Part shown: piece by piece, positions 21,821 through 32,466 of the stretch
Position numbering within the stretch: position 1 is the first letter of the stretch
Layout: each line of letters opens with the position of its first letter
From: Cubamyces lactineus
Lineage: Eukaryota > Basidiomycota > Agaricomycetes > Polyporales > Polyporaceae
Reading direction: 5' to 3'
DNA: 64,000 nt
Assembly: GCA_022376465.1 (NCBI GenBank)
Contig: JACDTU010000014.1
Span: 434,001 to 498,000, forward strand
Translations under genes and position numbers: made by a program
The notes under the pieces: generated by a model
Told to the model about the DNA's origin: nothing
What the model saw: the letters and a program-made list of their open reading frames with translations, nothing else
Database searches by the model: none

Positions 21821-22412
21821 TTAGATCCATTCCGGGTTACTCCAAACCTCCTTGCTCCAGTTCTCAACGAGCTCGGGGTCGTCCTTGTACTTCGCCTGGA
21901 AGTCGGAGAAGCCGCCTCGGAGGATGAGGACTTGGTGAGGGATGTCCTCGCCATCGCCTTCAAGCTGATCTCGAGCCTCGGCATATATCTACATAGCGGA
22001 TGAGAAGGGTGTAGGCAATGGTCGTAAGCAAAAGATGGCATACCCGAGCCGCCTTCGGTCCACTAGATGCGACGGGTATGAGTTGGTGAATGACAATCAG
22101 ATTCCGCGAGGGGAACTCACCGGACTTGGGAGAGCGCGCAGTGGAAGACGACCATCGGAACGTTCTTTGTCTTCTGCACAAGGTCGTGGACGTGCACGTA
22201 GAACTGGCTGGAGGGCGCGTTCTGGGCGCCCTTGATGTTTCCGCCGGCCCAGTCGTCGTCACGGACGTCAATTACGCAGTAGTCCTTGCCGGGGACTTTG
22301 TCGCTCTTGATGATCGCAGCTAGTTCCTGAAAGAGCGGCGAGTCAGTCCCGTGCACCACAAGTTCCGTCAAAACTGAAGAGAACCTACATCTGGTGAGAT
22401 GTACTTGAGCAT
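21821..22412 (-). CDS. Rhodanese/Cdc25-like phosphatase (Acr2/Ych1 type)
   Basis: Single-domain rhodanese-fold protein of 138 residues, the size of yeast Acr2 arsenate reductase and Ych1 phosphatase. There are four exons: 22389-22412 (MLKYISPD), 22121-22326 (ELAAIIKSDKVPGKDYCVID, VRDDDWAGGNIKGA, VVFHCALSQV), a 19-nt microexon at 22044-22062, and 21821-21988 (IYAEARDQL to SNPEWI). The catalytic P-loop HCALSQVRGPKAAR is completed only when the microexon is spliced in with the correct phase. An arginine at the end of CX5R fits phosphatase or arsenate-reductase chemistry; which of the two cannot be told. Convergent with COX20, with about 246 bp between the stop codons. Confidence 0.85.
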
Positions 22413-23155
22413 AGTGGATGGCCTGACAAAGATGTACGAGTGGAGAAGACGCTGTGCAGGCTCACGATGTAACCGAGAGTGATTCGGCGGCTGCGAGACG
22501 AGAGTAGTACTGCAAAGCCTGCGAGACAAGGGCTCGTTTGCTGCTCGATGGAAGAGAAGGCAAGAAAGGGAACGCAAGGCTGCTGCGTGCATCCCAAATC
22601 GGGCAGGCAACGCTAGCAACGGTGAGAAACGCGTGGAAAGAGTCCGAAAATATACCTCAGCGCCAGCAGCTCTCAGAGCAGTGATAATCGGGATTGCAGG
22701 TGTATGACTACGGATTGATAGGGGCAAGCTCGGCAGCCTAAGCACAGAGAACGCGTCGTCCGCGTCGACTGTACGGCGTAGGACGGTAGGAGAGGGTCAG
22801 TTCCGTGCGTAGGGCCGCGGCGACGCGTTGGTCGTGCAAACACAGACGTCATTCGGAGCGCCCGGGCCTTTAGAATCGCGCAGGAGACCAATCAACGCAA
22901 ATGTGAGAAAATCAGCCTGGCACCCAGAGTGTATCGACGGAACGCGTTCAGAGCAGTAATGGCAGGCAGTAAGCATACATAATCGCAAGTGCATGGGGGG
23001 CATGGCAAGGACAGAGGGCCTGGGTTGGTGCTGTGCTGTCAACATCGGTCGACGAACGTGAGCGTCGGACGCGTGCGCAAGATCCGGGATTCTCCGGCGG
23101 TTTAAAGCGCGGTCGTTCCCCAACGTTTCGCGCCAACGTCACTACTCCTCTCGCC
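22413..23155. promoter_or_regulatory. Divergent promoter region, rhodanese and VDAC genes
   Basis: About 743 bp between divergent start codons. Only shadow frames are present. No specific element can be named. Confidence 0.4.
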
Positions 23156-24234
23156 ATGTCTCTCCCTCAGCCTGTTCCCCCCTCCTGGAAGGTACGTCGC
23201 CGTCGTTGACCACAGCTACCACGATGCTCATATCCGTCGTCGACGCGTCTAGGACCTCGGAAAGTCGTCCAATGACCTCCTTGGCAAGGACTTCCCCACC
23301 AACGGCATCTCCCTCGAGATCAAGACCTTGACGCCCTCCAATGTTGCGTTCAAGGTTGCTGGCAGCCGCGACTCCAAGTCCAACCTCATTGCTGGTGACA
23401 TTGAGGCCAAGTTCCTCAACAAGCCCCACGGTCTTGTCCTTACGCAGACATGGACGACTTCCAACGTCCTGAAGACTCAGGTTGAGGTCGACAACCAGAT
23501 CGCGAAGGGTGTCAAGCTTGACCTCCAGACCGCTCTCACCCCCGACACTGGTGCCAAATCTGCTCTCTTCACCACCACCTACAAGCAGCCCGGCCTCCAC
23601 ACCCGCGCATTCCTTGACGTTTTCAAGGTACGCGCTTTCCCGCGCCGTGATGACGTGACATGGCGCGCTCACCTGACTTGTCCTCACCATTCCTATTCTC
23701 GTATCCGTTAGGGCCCCACCTTCACTGCCGACACTGTCCTTGGCCGTGACGGTTTCCTCCTCGGTGCTGAGGCCTCGTACAACGTGACTGAGGGCAAGAT
23801 CACCCGGTATGCGACCGCCATTGGCTACAGCGCGCCTGAGTACGCTGTCACCCTCCACGGCCTTGGTAACCTCAGCACCTTCGCTGCGAGCTACTACCAC
23901 CGTGTCACTCCCGACGTTGAGGCTGGTGCTAAGGCGATCTACGACACGCGCTCGGCGGGCAACGTCGCGCTTGAGGTCGGCGCTAAGATGTACCTCGACT
24001 CTGCTGCCGCCGTCAAGGCGAAGATCAACAACTCTGGTGTCCTCGCCCTTGGTGCGTGTTTCCATATTGAGGGTATCAGTGCCATCTAACCCGCATATAT
24101 CCATAGGCTACGTCCAGTCCCTTCGCCCGGGTGTCCGCGCATCCTTCGGTCTCACCCTCGACACCCAGAGGTTGAACGACCCCTCTGCGCAGGGTGCCCA
24201 CAAGGTTGGCGCGAGCTTCACCTTCGAGGGTTGA
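23156..24234 (+). CDS. POR1: Mitochondrial outer-membrane porin VDAC
   Basis: Beta-barrel channel for metabolites across the mitochondrial outer membrane. There are four exons: 23156-23191 (MSLPQPVPPSWK), 23253-23627, 23712-24051 and 24107-24234, giving 292 residues, close to the family's 283-295. Exon 2 begins DLGKSSNDLLGKDFPTNGIS, the N-terminal helix region, then alternates hydrophobic and polar residues as barrel strands. LNKPHGLVLTQTW, GLGNLSTFAASYYHRV and the terminal GAHKVGASFTFEG are typical of VDAC. The codon use is strongly biased to C/G third positions, consistent with high expression. Junctions keep frame throughout. Confidence 0.96.
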
Positions 24235-24831
24235 AAAGTCTGTTTTCTTGCTAGGGAGAACTGGCGTATCGCATGTAATCATAGCTATAGGATCAATGCG
24301 TAATTCGCTCTGTAGTTCAATGGAATGTGCTGACGTCCTAAACATTCTCGATGGTATCTCAACAACGTCACCGCCCGGCAAGACCACCCTGCCCCTCCTG
24401 AGGACCGGGCGCATGCGTGTCCGGCATTTCTCCACCCGCGAGGAGGCGCAGAAGGGCGTAACCCTAACCCTTCATGGGCGCCTAGTCTCCCCTAGGCAGA
24501 CGGCGCTCTATTGAGGGGAGGGAGGGACGAGCGCCACGGACATGGGCGCCGTTCTCAAGTCAATCTACAAGGTCTTCATTGCTGTTTTCACCACAAACAT
24601 CCAACACACTCATGAATAGGCGGCACCCTCCGCGAACTGAGTGAAGCTGCACTGTGAGTTGAATTAGTCTCGCACATACGCCAGACAGTTAAAGTAACTG
24701 ATCGAGAACTTCCTGCTGTTGATGACTCGGAACGCGACACTCAGAGACGGGGCTCATTTGATACTAGTAAAGGCGCAAAGTGCGCCCCCCTAGCTAAGTG
24801 GCGACAGTATAGACGCCGCGGAATCTTAAGC
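24235..24831. other. Intergenic with short telomere-like motif
   Basis: Convergent intergenic region between VDAC and a dienelactone hydrolase. It holds AACCCTAACCCTT near 24460-24472, about two units of the telomere repeat, and GC-rich inverted segments nearby. No gene seen. Confidence 0.45.
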
Positions 24832-25709
24832 CTAAGACAGGTACTTCTCGAACCAATCAACGACCTGCTTAATCGCTTCATCTCTAGCCGCCTTCTCCTC
24901 CGGAACGTCTAGATTGGCCCTCGTCGTCCAGCCATGTTTCGCGCCCTTGTACACCCGCACCTCCACGTCGCCCTCGCGCAGGCCTCTCTTCTCCAGACTC
25001 CCCTTCAGGATCCGCTCGGTCTCCTCCGCCTTGCTAGGACCAAAGTCGTTGTCCTTCTCGGCGACGGCGAGGCTGAACGGCTTCTTGATGCCCTCGAGCT
25101 CGTCCGGGAACCCCACGAGGGAAGGGTGCGCGGCGACAGTCGCGTCGAACAGATGGTTTTGCGTGATTGCCAAACGGCCGCCCCAGCAGTAGCCAACGAA
25201 GCCAATCTTGGGTTCCTTCTTCTGCTGAGCGTCAGAGTCGGCCGCTACCGGTGAGGCGCGGAGAGCAGAGGCGATTGTGGTGATCAAGGAGACTTGACGC
25301 GGTCGATTTCGTAGGACGAAGGGGACGAAAAGAAACAGCGAGGCGGGCGCGGCGACATAGCGCTGGAAGAGCGTCTTCTGCCTGTTGTACGGGTCGTGCG
25401 CATTAAGCGACCACGTAGGAAGCTCCCAACCTGTCAGGATATCGTCATATATCGCGTGGCGACGAGTTCGTGCCAAGGCGTACCGTTGAAGAGGTCCGGT
25501 ACGACGACGCGGAATCCGTGCGCGGCGTACTCATCCGCAACGAGGCGCGTGTTTAGAATGCGCCAGCCAAAGGCGTCGGACCCTACCACGATGATACGGG
25601 ACGAATTGGCGTCGCCGACGACGTACGCGTTCACGCCTCCTATCGTGGTCTCGGTGCCCTTGGGTGTACCGCTGTGCAGCGAGCCGGTGACGCACTCCGG
25701 GCAAGACAT
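24832..25709 (-). CDS. Dienelactone hydrolase family protein (copy 1)
   Basis: Alpha/beta hydrolase of 274 residues in two exons (25484-25709 and 24832-25430). The family hydrolyses lactones and related esters with a Cys-Asp-His triad. Exon 1 starts MSCPECVTGSLHSGTPKGTE, then GVNAYVVG and GFRVVVPDLFNG. Exon 2 has WELPTWSLNAHD, the nucleophile elbow GFVGYCWGGR (Cys), a plausible Asp in EKDNDFGPS, and the His in GAKHGWTTR. It ends WFEKYLS. The cytosolic location is inferred, with no signal peptide. A close paralogue with the same intron phase lies at 54691-55613 and a broken third copy at 49521-49781. Confidence 0.93.
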
Positions 25710-26433
25710 TGTTTGAGCTTGCCAATGGTATTGGCACGGAGACCTGGAGAATATGAAGTCAACCACGGAGTCCACAGGTCGCCCGCGCGTTACGCACTCA
25801 CCGCTAAGAGGATAGCAATATGGAGGATGTGAACTACGACCTGGGCAGAGGCGCTGAGGCGAAGGCTAAGCTCGGGCTGCAACGCATCGAGCGTTCTTTC
25901 CCTTATGAGTCCGTGGCTAGGACCAGAGTTGAGCCTGCATGTACACAGGGCCAGTCGACGAATTGTCTGTGACGACTGAGGTTTATCTCGGCAGAATGCC
26001 GAGCAGGTCCGTGAAGTTGAGTGTGTCGGAGCGTTCACGTAAGCCCTCCGCGGTGCGAGGGCCAACTGGGCCTGCGGATCTACTTATTCCAAATGCTGCC
26101 AAGCCCTTGTAGCGACGATTCATAAAACATGCGTAGAAAGTGGTCGGACTAATTCACCACGATGTTACGTATAAGGCTGAGCAGAGCAAGCCAGATTCGA
26201 AGCTGTAAGAGCTGTGGCCAAGACATGCCTTAGAATATATCCCGGACTTCACTCCACAAAGCAACAGTGTGATTAGCTTTGGGTTCTGAGACGCATATAC
26301 AAATCACACAAAGTTCAACTCGATCGTAACGTGCTCTCGGGATGAAGCTCACCCCTCGTAAAGTCGAAGCAATGACTCTATCGTCGCAGAGGGCCAGAGC
26401 CGTAGAGAGAGCGGCCTGAAAGCCATGAGTATT
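25710..26433. other. Intergenic, no gene seen
   Basis: Upstream region of dienelactone hydrolase copy 1 and 3' flank of the RRT8-like gene. No supported feature. Confidence 0.45.
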
Positions 26434-27865
26434 TCACTCAGCCTTTGATTTGTGCTCGAGTCCAGGAGCAAGCCCGGCCTTCACCGCTGCCACATAGTGC
26501 TGCCGTTTCTCCAGGTCTGACAGCCAGACCAAATGAGAAAGAATGCAAGGTCAAAGATGTACAATACCCGTTTTAGGAGTAGCAGACGTACCATGCGCCC
26601 ACATCGCCGCCCCGATGCGGTTCGAGATCGAGAAAATGAGTCCAACAATAGGCAGGCGCTCAGCGAGCGCTGCAGCAAACCCGAAGGCTTCACGGATAAG
26701 ACAGGTATGGCATCAGCAGCGGTCTCACACGGAACGTAGACAGGAAGGGATAGCGTATGAAGCGAACATACATCGGTAGTCCCACTTGCGTTCCTCGATG
26801 AACGTCGCCACTTGATCGGAGGACATCTTCTTCGCTTTGAAATACTATAGATATCACATGGGTCAGTGCAAATCGTCAGCATTACTGTGTGTATCACCCA
26901 CAGGCTGGTGTAGATACCGGGCGGTACCCAGTGCCTTGAACCACGCCGCGATGAGCATGCCCGCGAAGGGAATGGCGTGCAACGGGATCATCAACACTGC
27001 AACAGATCCGCAGTCAATGTTCAGCAATCTCGAATACAGTCCCCAACCCGCACTCACGGCTAGAGAATATTCTCCCAATGGGCCCGCTCATGAGAGCGCC
27101 AAGTCCCCACCCCTTGCCTGAGACGCGCGGGGGGTTGTCCCACTCCTCGACATACGGGCGCCACCAGTCCGCACCCTTACCGCGGGATGCTATCGTCTGG
27201 TCGTACGCCCTCTCACGAGCAATGCGGATGTTGCGCGAGAGGAAGAAATAGATAATGGCCGAGACCTGGCTCGATAGGAAGAAGAGCGTTGCGTCTGTGC
27301 GTCCCCGCAAGGATAGCTTGTGAGTGCACAAGTCCACGGTGTAGAACAAAGGATGGACTAACAAGTTGGGAGGTCAAAAGGCATAGGAATACCAAAGATG
27401 GCGTCCCGCGAGAGCCCGGTTACGCGAGGAGACCTGTTACATGTACTCGCATGAGCTGCGAAGTTCAGACATGGCCAGTAGCCTGCTTCAGCTCACTTGA
27501 TGAGGAACACCTCGACGAACTTGCGTTGAATCTTGAACGTTCCGACAGCCTACCCATCCATCTAAGTCAACCATACCTAGGGGCGTATGCGTTAGCACAA
27601 CGGAGCAACTTACCCAAACTGTAGCCACAGTGGCCCCACGAACGAAGCCGTGCTTGCATTTCTGCCAGGCCGGCACGTACAAGTTCTTATCAGTGACCAA
27701 CCGGTAGAAGCCTACAACAACGTAGGTTGGCGGGAACTGCAGCCTGGACGTAGCCCGGCGCAGGTTCTCAGGCACATCCTCGGTATATGGGGTAGGAGGG
27801 TCGCCGGCGTATGCACCTGGCACTGCCGCTGCAGCTTTCTCCTGGGATGAAGGAACGACTGACAT
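26434..27865 (-). CDS. RRT8/EI24-like multi-pass membrane protein
   Basis: Predicted membrane protein of the fungal RRT8/LDS (EI24-like) group, associated in yeast with lipid droplets and spore wall (family knowledge). The ATG at 27865 gives MSVVPSSQEKAAAAVPGAYA. Exon 1 continues TYVVVGFYRLVTDKNLYVPA and RGATVATVW. Later exons read AVGTFKIQRKFVEVFLIK, SPRVTGLSRDAIFGIPMPFD, TLFFLSSQVSAIIYFFLSRN, MIPLHAIPFAGMLIAAWFKA, YFKAKKMSSDQVATFIEERK and GFAAALAERLPIVGLIFSIS. It ends LEKRQHYVAAVKAGLAPGLE and then KSKAE at 26434. About eight exons join in frame. The repeated amphipathic and hydrophobic segments fit EI24 topology. The family is assigned from the VGFYRLVTD and QRKFVE signatures. Confidence 0.8.
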
Positions 27866-28367
27866 ATCTGGAGGTCTGGTGAAAAGTGAGTGGGTGAGAT
27901 GTGGTTGGCGAGCAGCTACTACGGAGTTATGTATGTACGACGTTGGCTGCAGGTCACAGCCTCCAGCAAGGAACGCTACGGCAACCGAACGGCAGGCGCA
28001 CCAGCGTCATCGTGCACACGGCCTGCGGAGCGCCCATAGCGGAGGCGATACCGTCCAGTGCCTCCGCCACGATGAAAGTCAACCCGGACACTCATCGACA
28101 ACCGTAGCTACACGCAATACGAAACGCACACGCACGCATGCTATCCGTCCGAGACCATGATATTGATATGCATTTGTACAACTCTACAACACTTCTCTTC
28201 AGCTCGAGGGGGGCACAGCGGGTGCGTTCGTGAGCGGAGGCCGTATGCCACCCCGAGCCTGTCAGCGATCCGAAGCGCAGTCTCGTCTCGTGTCAATAAA
28301 CAAAGCGGAAAGCGGGGCGGGAGGATGTCGGGCGAGAACCGCGAGCGAGCGTGCGGAGAGTGCGGGA
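27866..28367. other. Intergenic between cofilin and the RRT8-like gene
   Basis: About 500 bp forming the promoter of the RRT8-like gene and the 3' flank of cofilin. No other feature seen. Confidence 0.45.
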
Positions 28368-29122
28368 TCAGTGGCCTCGGGAGACCTTGTCCAGGACTGG
28401 GCGGAGGGCGTCAGCGCTCGATGGCTCACGCGATAATCAACGGCGGCGGGAGGACGTACCACTCTCGTGCGCGACTTCGCTGAAGTCCGTCCCCTGGATC
28501 TCTGCTGCGATACCAACGAGGGAACGCCGGAGCGCGTCCTTGGACGACGCGAACAACATCTTCTGCTTCACCTTGGAGTCGTCGGGCGACCTGATCAGCG
28601 CGATCAAGCGCGTCGCGTAGATAACGCAATGGCCGTCAGCGATCTCCGTCTTCTCTTTGTGCCGCTGCCTTTCACCCTTCTGCTCTTCACGCGGCGTCGT
28701 CACAAGCATACGCGTCGATGAGGTGGCGAGTACGCAGAGGCAGAGCGGCGGCAGGACATAAGTAGGTAACAGGGGAGAGCACTCACCAGGAGTAGAACGT
28801 AATCTTGCTCCGCTTCCCGCCATCCTCCTTCTCAAAGTCAAAGTCGTATACAGCCCACCGGCACTCGCTCTCGGGGAGGTCGGCGAGGAAATCGTCGTAC
28901 GTGCTGGTCGGAGAGCTCTTCTTCTCGACGATGATCTCGGTGTTGTCCTTGCTGAGCGTGAAGATGATGTACTTGGTCTTCTTCCCGAGCTTGAGCTCCT
29001 GGTACGCCTCGAGACACTCAGGGTTCACGCCGACACCGGAGGCCTGTGGGTCACGCGCGCAATCAATGATCAGCGCGTGCACGGCGCGAGCGAAGCGTTT
29101 GAAGACGCTGGGGACGTACCAT
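28368..29122 (-). CDS. COF1: Cofilin / ADF actin-depolymerising factor
   Basis: Actin-severing and depolymerising protein of 139 residues, one ADF-H domain. The start codon ATG at 29120-29122 is followed immediately by a GTACGT donor, so exon 1 codes only for Met. Exon 2 (28787-29043) begins ASGVGVNPECLEAYQELKLG and includes YIIFTLSKDNTEIIVEK, YDDFLADLPESECRWAVYDF and KITFYSW. Exon 3 (28460-28590) has SPDDSKVKQKMLFASSKDAL, the actin-binding long helix, and EIQGTDFSEVAHES. Exon 4 (28368-28396) ends VLDKVSRGH. The near-invariant Ser after Met is replaced by Ala-Ser. The family match is unambiguous. Confidence 0.96.
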
Positions 29123-29479
29123 GTTTGTAGGATGAGGATGGGATGAGGTAGAGGAGGCAGGGACTGTGGATGGAGATGAGGGCAAAGAGAGAGAGCTACT
29201 ATAAGTATATCACGATGGGCGACAACGGCGATTGCCGCGCTCTGATTGGACAAGGCGGCGGCACGCTGCTTCCGCTCGCGACGATCCTCTTGCTCTTTCT
29301 CCTACAAATTCTCAAGCGAAGTGTATGTAATTGATAGTGATAGTGAATACAGTACTCTATGTCCGAATGCTACCGTATGTATGCGATACTGAGAAACAGG
29401 TCGATAGGAACCTCAACATGAGCCAAGAGCAACAGCGCTTCCGGAGCGCAGCCCAAGTCGCAATCGCAGTCGGGCAGTG

Positions 29480-32210
29480 TCACAGCCCGTCCTGCTCGAA
29501 GACCTCGTCCAGCCATCGCTCATAATCGTACTCAGGCTCCCCAACATCGTTAGTCGATGACGGCATCGCTTGTCTGAGGAATTCAACGGCGCTTGCAGGT
29601 ATATGCGCGACGCGCAAATCAAGCTCTGTAACATATGGCTACAGGGGAATCGTGTTCAGTTTCCATACGCATACACCGCAGGGCAAGGAATCGCACCTTG
29701 TCTCCAGCGATACCACGGAACGATTCGCGAAGCTGCGCTGGAGATGTTTGATCCTCCATAATGTCGACCTGTGGATTGTCAGACTTTGAAGTTCATAGAC
29801 GCTAGGGACGAGACATACTAAGAGGTTTATGAATGCCTCGAACGTGACTGCGCCGTAGTCTTGCATTAGCTGATCATAGATAAGGTCCATGTCCTCGTCC
29901 TGGATGGAACCACCGTTAAATGTTACCAACGATTTTGTGATTGGATTTCTTACTGAATACACGATGCCGAGGCTAGCAAGCGCAGCCGTCATCTCAGACT
30001 GATTCAGGGTATTCGACTCATCCTTGTCAAAGTATCGGAACGTGCTCTCAAACTGCTCAAGCTGCGCAGGGGTCAAGTTGGTCATATTGCGGGACACGAT
30101 CTGAATGGCGCAGCCTCTGTCAGTAAGAGGATTCAAGTGAACAGCGCAGCCGCCTTGCCTGGTTGTCTATGAATGCGATCTTCTTTGTGATGCTCTGTGA
30201 GACGAGCTCGAGCTCGAAGCGCAAGTCTTCGACCGTAAAGACGGTGTAGTCGTTCTCGTCCACATTCGCATCGCGACATTCATCCTCCGCAGCAGCGACA
30301 ATATGTAGTGAGTCTGAGAGCGCGGGCATGCGCGTTTGGATCTCGCGGACTTGCTCCATCTGCTCCTCGAGCGGGCCTTCTATTGATATCAGTTCAGTAG
30401 AGATCAGCCGCAAGCGACGCTCGAAGTCATTGGCGAGGTCGGCGAACTTCCGTCGTAGGTTCTCTTTGATCCTGGTGGTGCATCACAGGTCAAGACGATA
30501 CAAAGGAAGTGGTTACAGACCACCTACTGTCGGATTTCAGCGTTGATGGTCTTTGACCGCTCAGCTTCCGCCTTCAGCAGAACATTCCAAGCGCCATCTA
30601 CATCGGAAAGAGACAAGCCTGCGGGTGGAACGTATTCACGCAACCCGTAGGTCTTCAGCTTCGTTTGCACATTGCCGAACAGGGTTGTGACGTCCTGCTT
30701 CTCGGTCACCCAAGAGCGCTTCGTCGTCTGCTTGTAATTTTGGAACGAGGCTGCATGTTGTCGTGCATCGGCATATGTGCCAACGAACGACTTGGCCGCC
30801 CAGTTGGTACGCATCTCGGACATAGACTGTAGGAGCTGGCGTACGCGCCGCTCATAGTCGTTTCTGGAAACCCATACAGATTGCATGAGCTCAGCAAACT
30901 TCTCGACACGTCTAGAGACGGTCTCGGTTTGCTCTAGAGGATCGAACATCAGAACACGCCTAGTCAGCGCCCCGATGGACTTACCCATAGACGAAAATGC
31001 ATGGAAGTAACCGGCGACGTATGTCATCACACTACGCTCGTCAGGGTGTTGTGTATCACACAAATCAGCAACCTCGAGTAGTTGCTGTAAGGAAAGGAGC
31101 GGAACATCAACAGATCATTGACATGCAGAAGAGAGAGTCAACGAACAGGAATACCGAGATGGTCTTGAGCTATCTGGAAGGCAAGACGAGTGTTTCCATG
31201 GCGGTCGGTCTAGCAGTGGCAATAGCTTGAGTATGGCTGTAGGCGATATAGCAGAGGATTTACCTTGTCCAACTTGTCGTAGTCGATCAAGTCCGGTCGG
31301 TGGCAATGGATAAGAGCGCATCTGGTATTTTCTGCGATATAGAAAGGCTGCCAAATTGACTAAGCACTGGACTTACAGTGCAAGTCCATCAGACCAACTA
31401 AGGGAGAAATCTTGCACATCAACCTCTTTGTAGGGCTCCGTCTTGCGCTGACACCACAGAAGTAAACCTTCTTTGGCGGACAAACCTTCCTCACTTTAAG
31501 GCCATTAAGTTGAGGGCATGTTTCGTAGAGCGTAGGTATGTGGTCCAAGACAGACGGACCTGATATCGGCAATAGTGAATCGCAGGATGAGTGTCCAGAT
31601 CATGCCGAGGATGAGTTTCAAGTTCCCGTCGATGATGTCTGTGAGAGACTGAGATCGAGCTCCCGCTGGCTTCCATGGCGGTAACAACGCACCCTCGGGT
31701 CCAATATTGGTGAGCTTGACACCTCTGGAGGTGATGAATTCGAGCGCCTTGTTCACATTCTCTGCTTTCTGTACTCTCATCTTGGGTGCCTTGTTATATC
31801 GTCCCAAGGAAGTATCACCTACAGATGTTGAGGCAATGGAACACGGACCTACACGCGAGACGCACCCATAATTTCCTGTAGATATAATACATCAATATAG
31901 TGCGGTCCAGCACAGTACACATAAACTCACCATAAGTTGAATCAGCCGGACGCCATCGGACAGGTCCTTCACAAGAGAAGTCATCGGTGGATAGCCATTT
32001 GCTTCCAGCTTTGTGTTGAGCCTATAGTATGTACGATATATGCTGTTGGTCTACGGTGTGATCGCGATGCATTTAATGGGCGTACCACTTGCAGAACGTC
32101 CGTTCCTGGACATCGCGAGAGCGTGCTTCGAGAGACTCGATCGTAGTTGGTGATAGCGGGGAAAGGAGTCCGCCTGCCCAAGACGCTCGATTCGAGTGGT
32201 AGCTGTCCAT
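29480..32210 (-). CDS. Alpha-actinin
   Basis: Actin cross-linker with two N-terminal calponin-homology domains, a short spectrin-like rod and C-terminal EF-hands. The ATG at 32210 gives [22 protein letters not shown]1 is seen in [31 protein letters not shown] and [22 protein letters not shown]2 is seen in [52 protein letters not shown] and [14 protein letters not shown]. The rod (about 30140-30900) is one or two helical repeats, short as in other fungi. The EF-hand [15 protein letters not shown] has plausible calcium-binding residues (D, D, S, then E at position 12); the second is degenerate. It ends [11 protein letters not shown] at 29480. A dozen or so short introns interrupt it. It is transcribed divergently from POB3. 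Confidence 0.93.
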
Positions 32211-32466
32211 CACAGCGAGGACGGGAGAAGGTACGGCGCGAGAACGACGACCAGGCGTAGGCGGATGAGCGGAGGGAGACGGGGAGAAAGAGACGGATAG
32301 AGAGCGAACGCGAGCGCGCGCCGCCGTCGCGCGCGAACATGAGCGCGTATTCAAACTCCGCAACGCGTCCACTTCGCGCACGAAGTCTCCGTGCGCTGCG
32401 AGCTCCTCTTGCCCTCTTGCCACCACCACCGTCTCTTCCCTGCGCCTCTCGCTCTCGACAGCGGCC
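32211..32466. promoter_or_regulatory. Shared short promoter of alpha-actinin and POB3
   Basis: Only 256 bp separate the two divergent start codons. The region is GC-rich with pyrimidine-rich tracts toward POB3 and no clear TATA box. It is likely bidirectional; this is inferred from the spacing. Confidence 0.5.

Noticed and set aside
23142..24104. 320-codon open frame antisense to VDAC
   Set aside because: It mirrors the strongly codon-biased VDAC exons (GC-rich third positions keep the antisense frame open). It spans three VDAC introns without splice logic and shows no domain.
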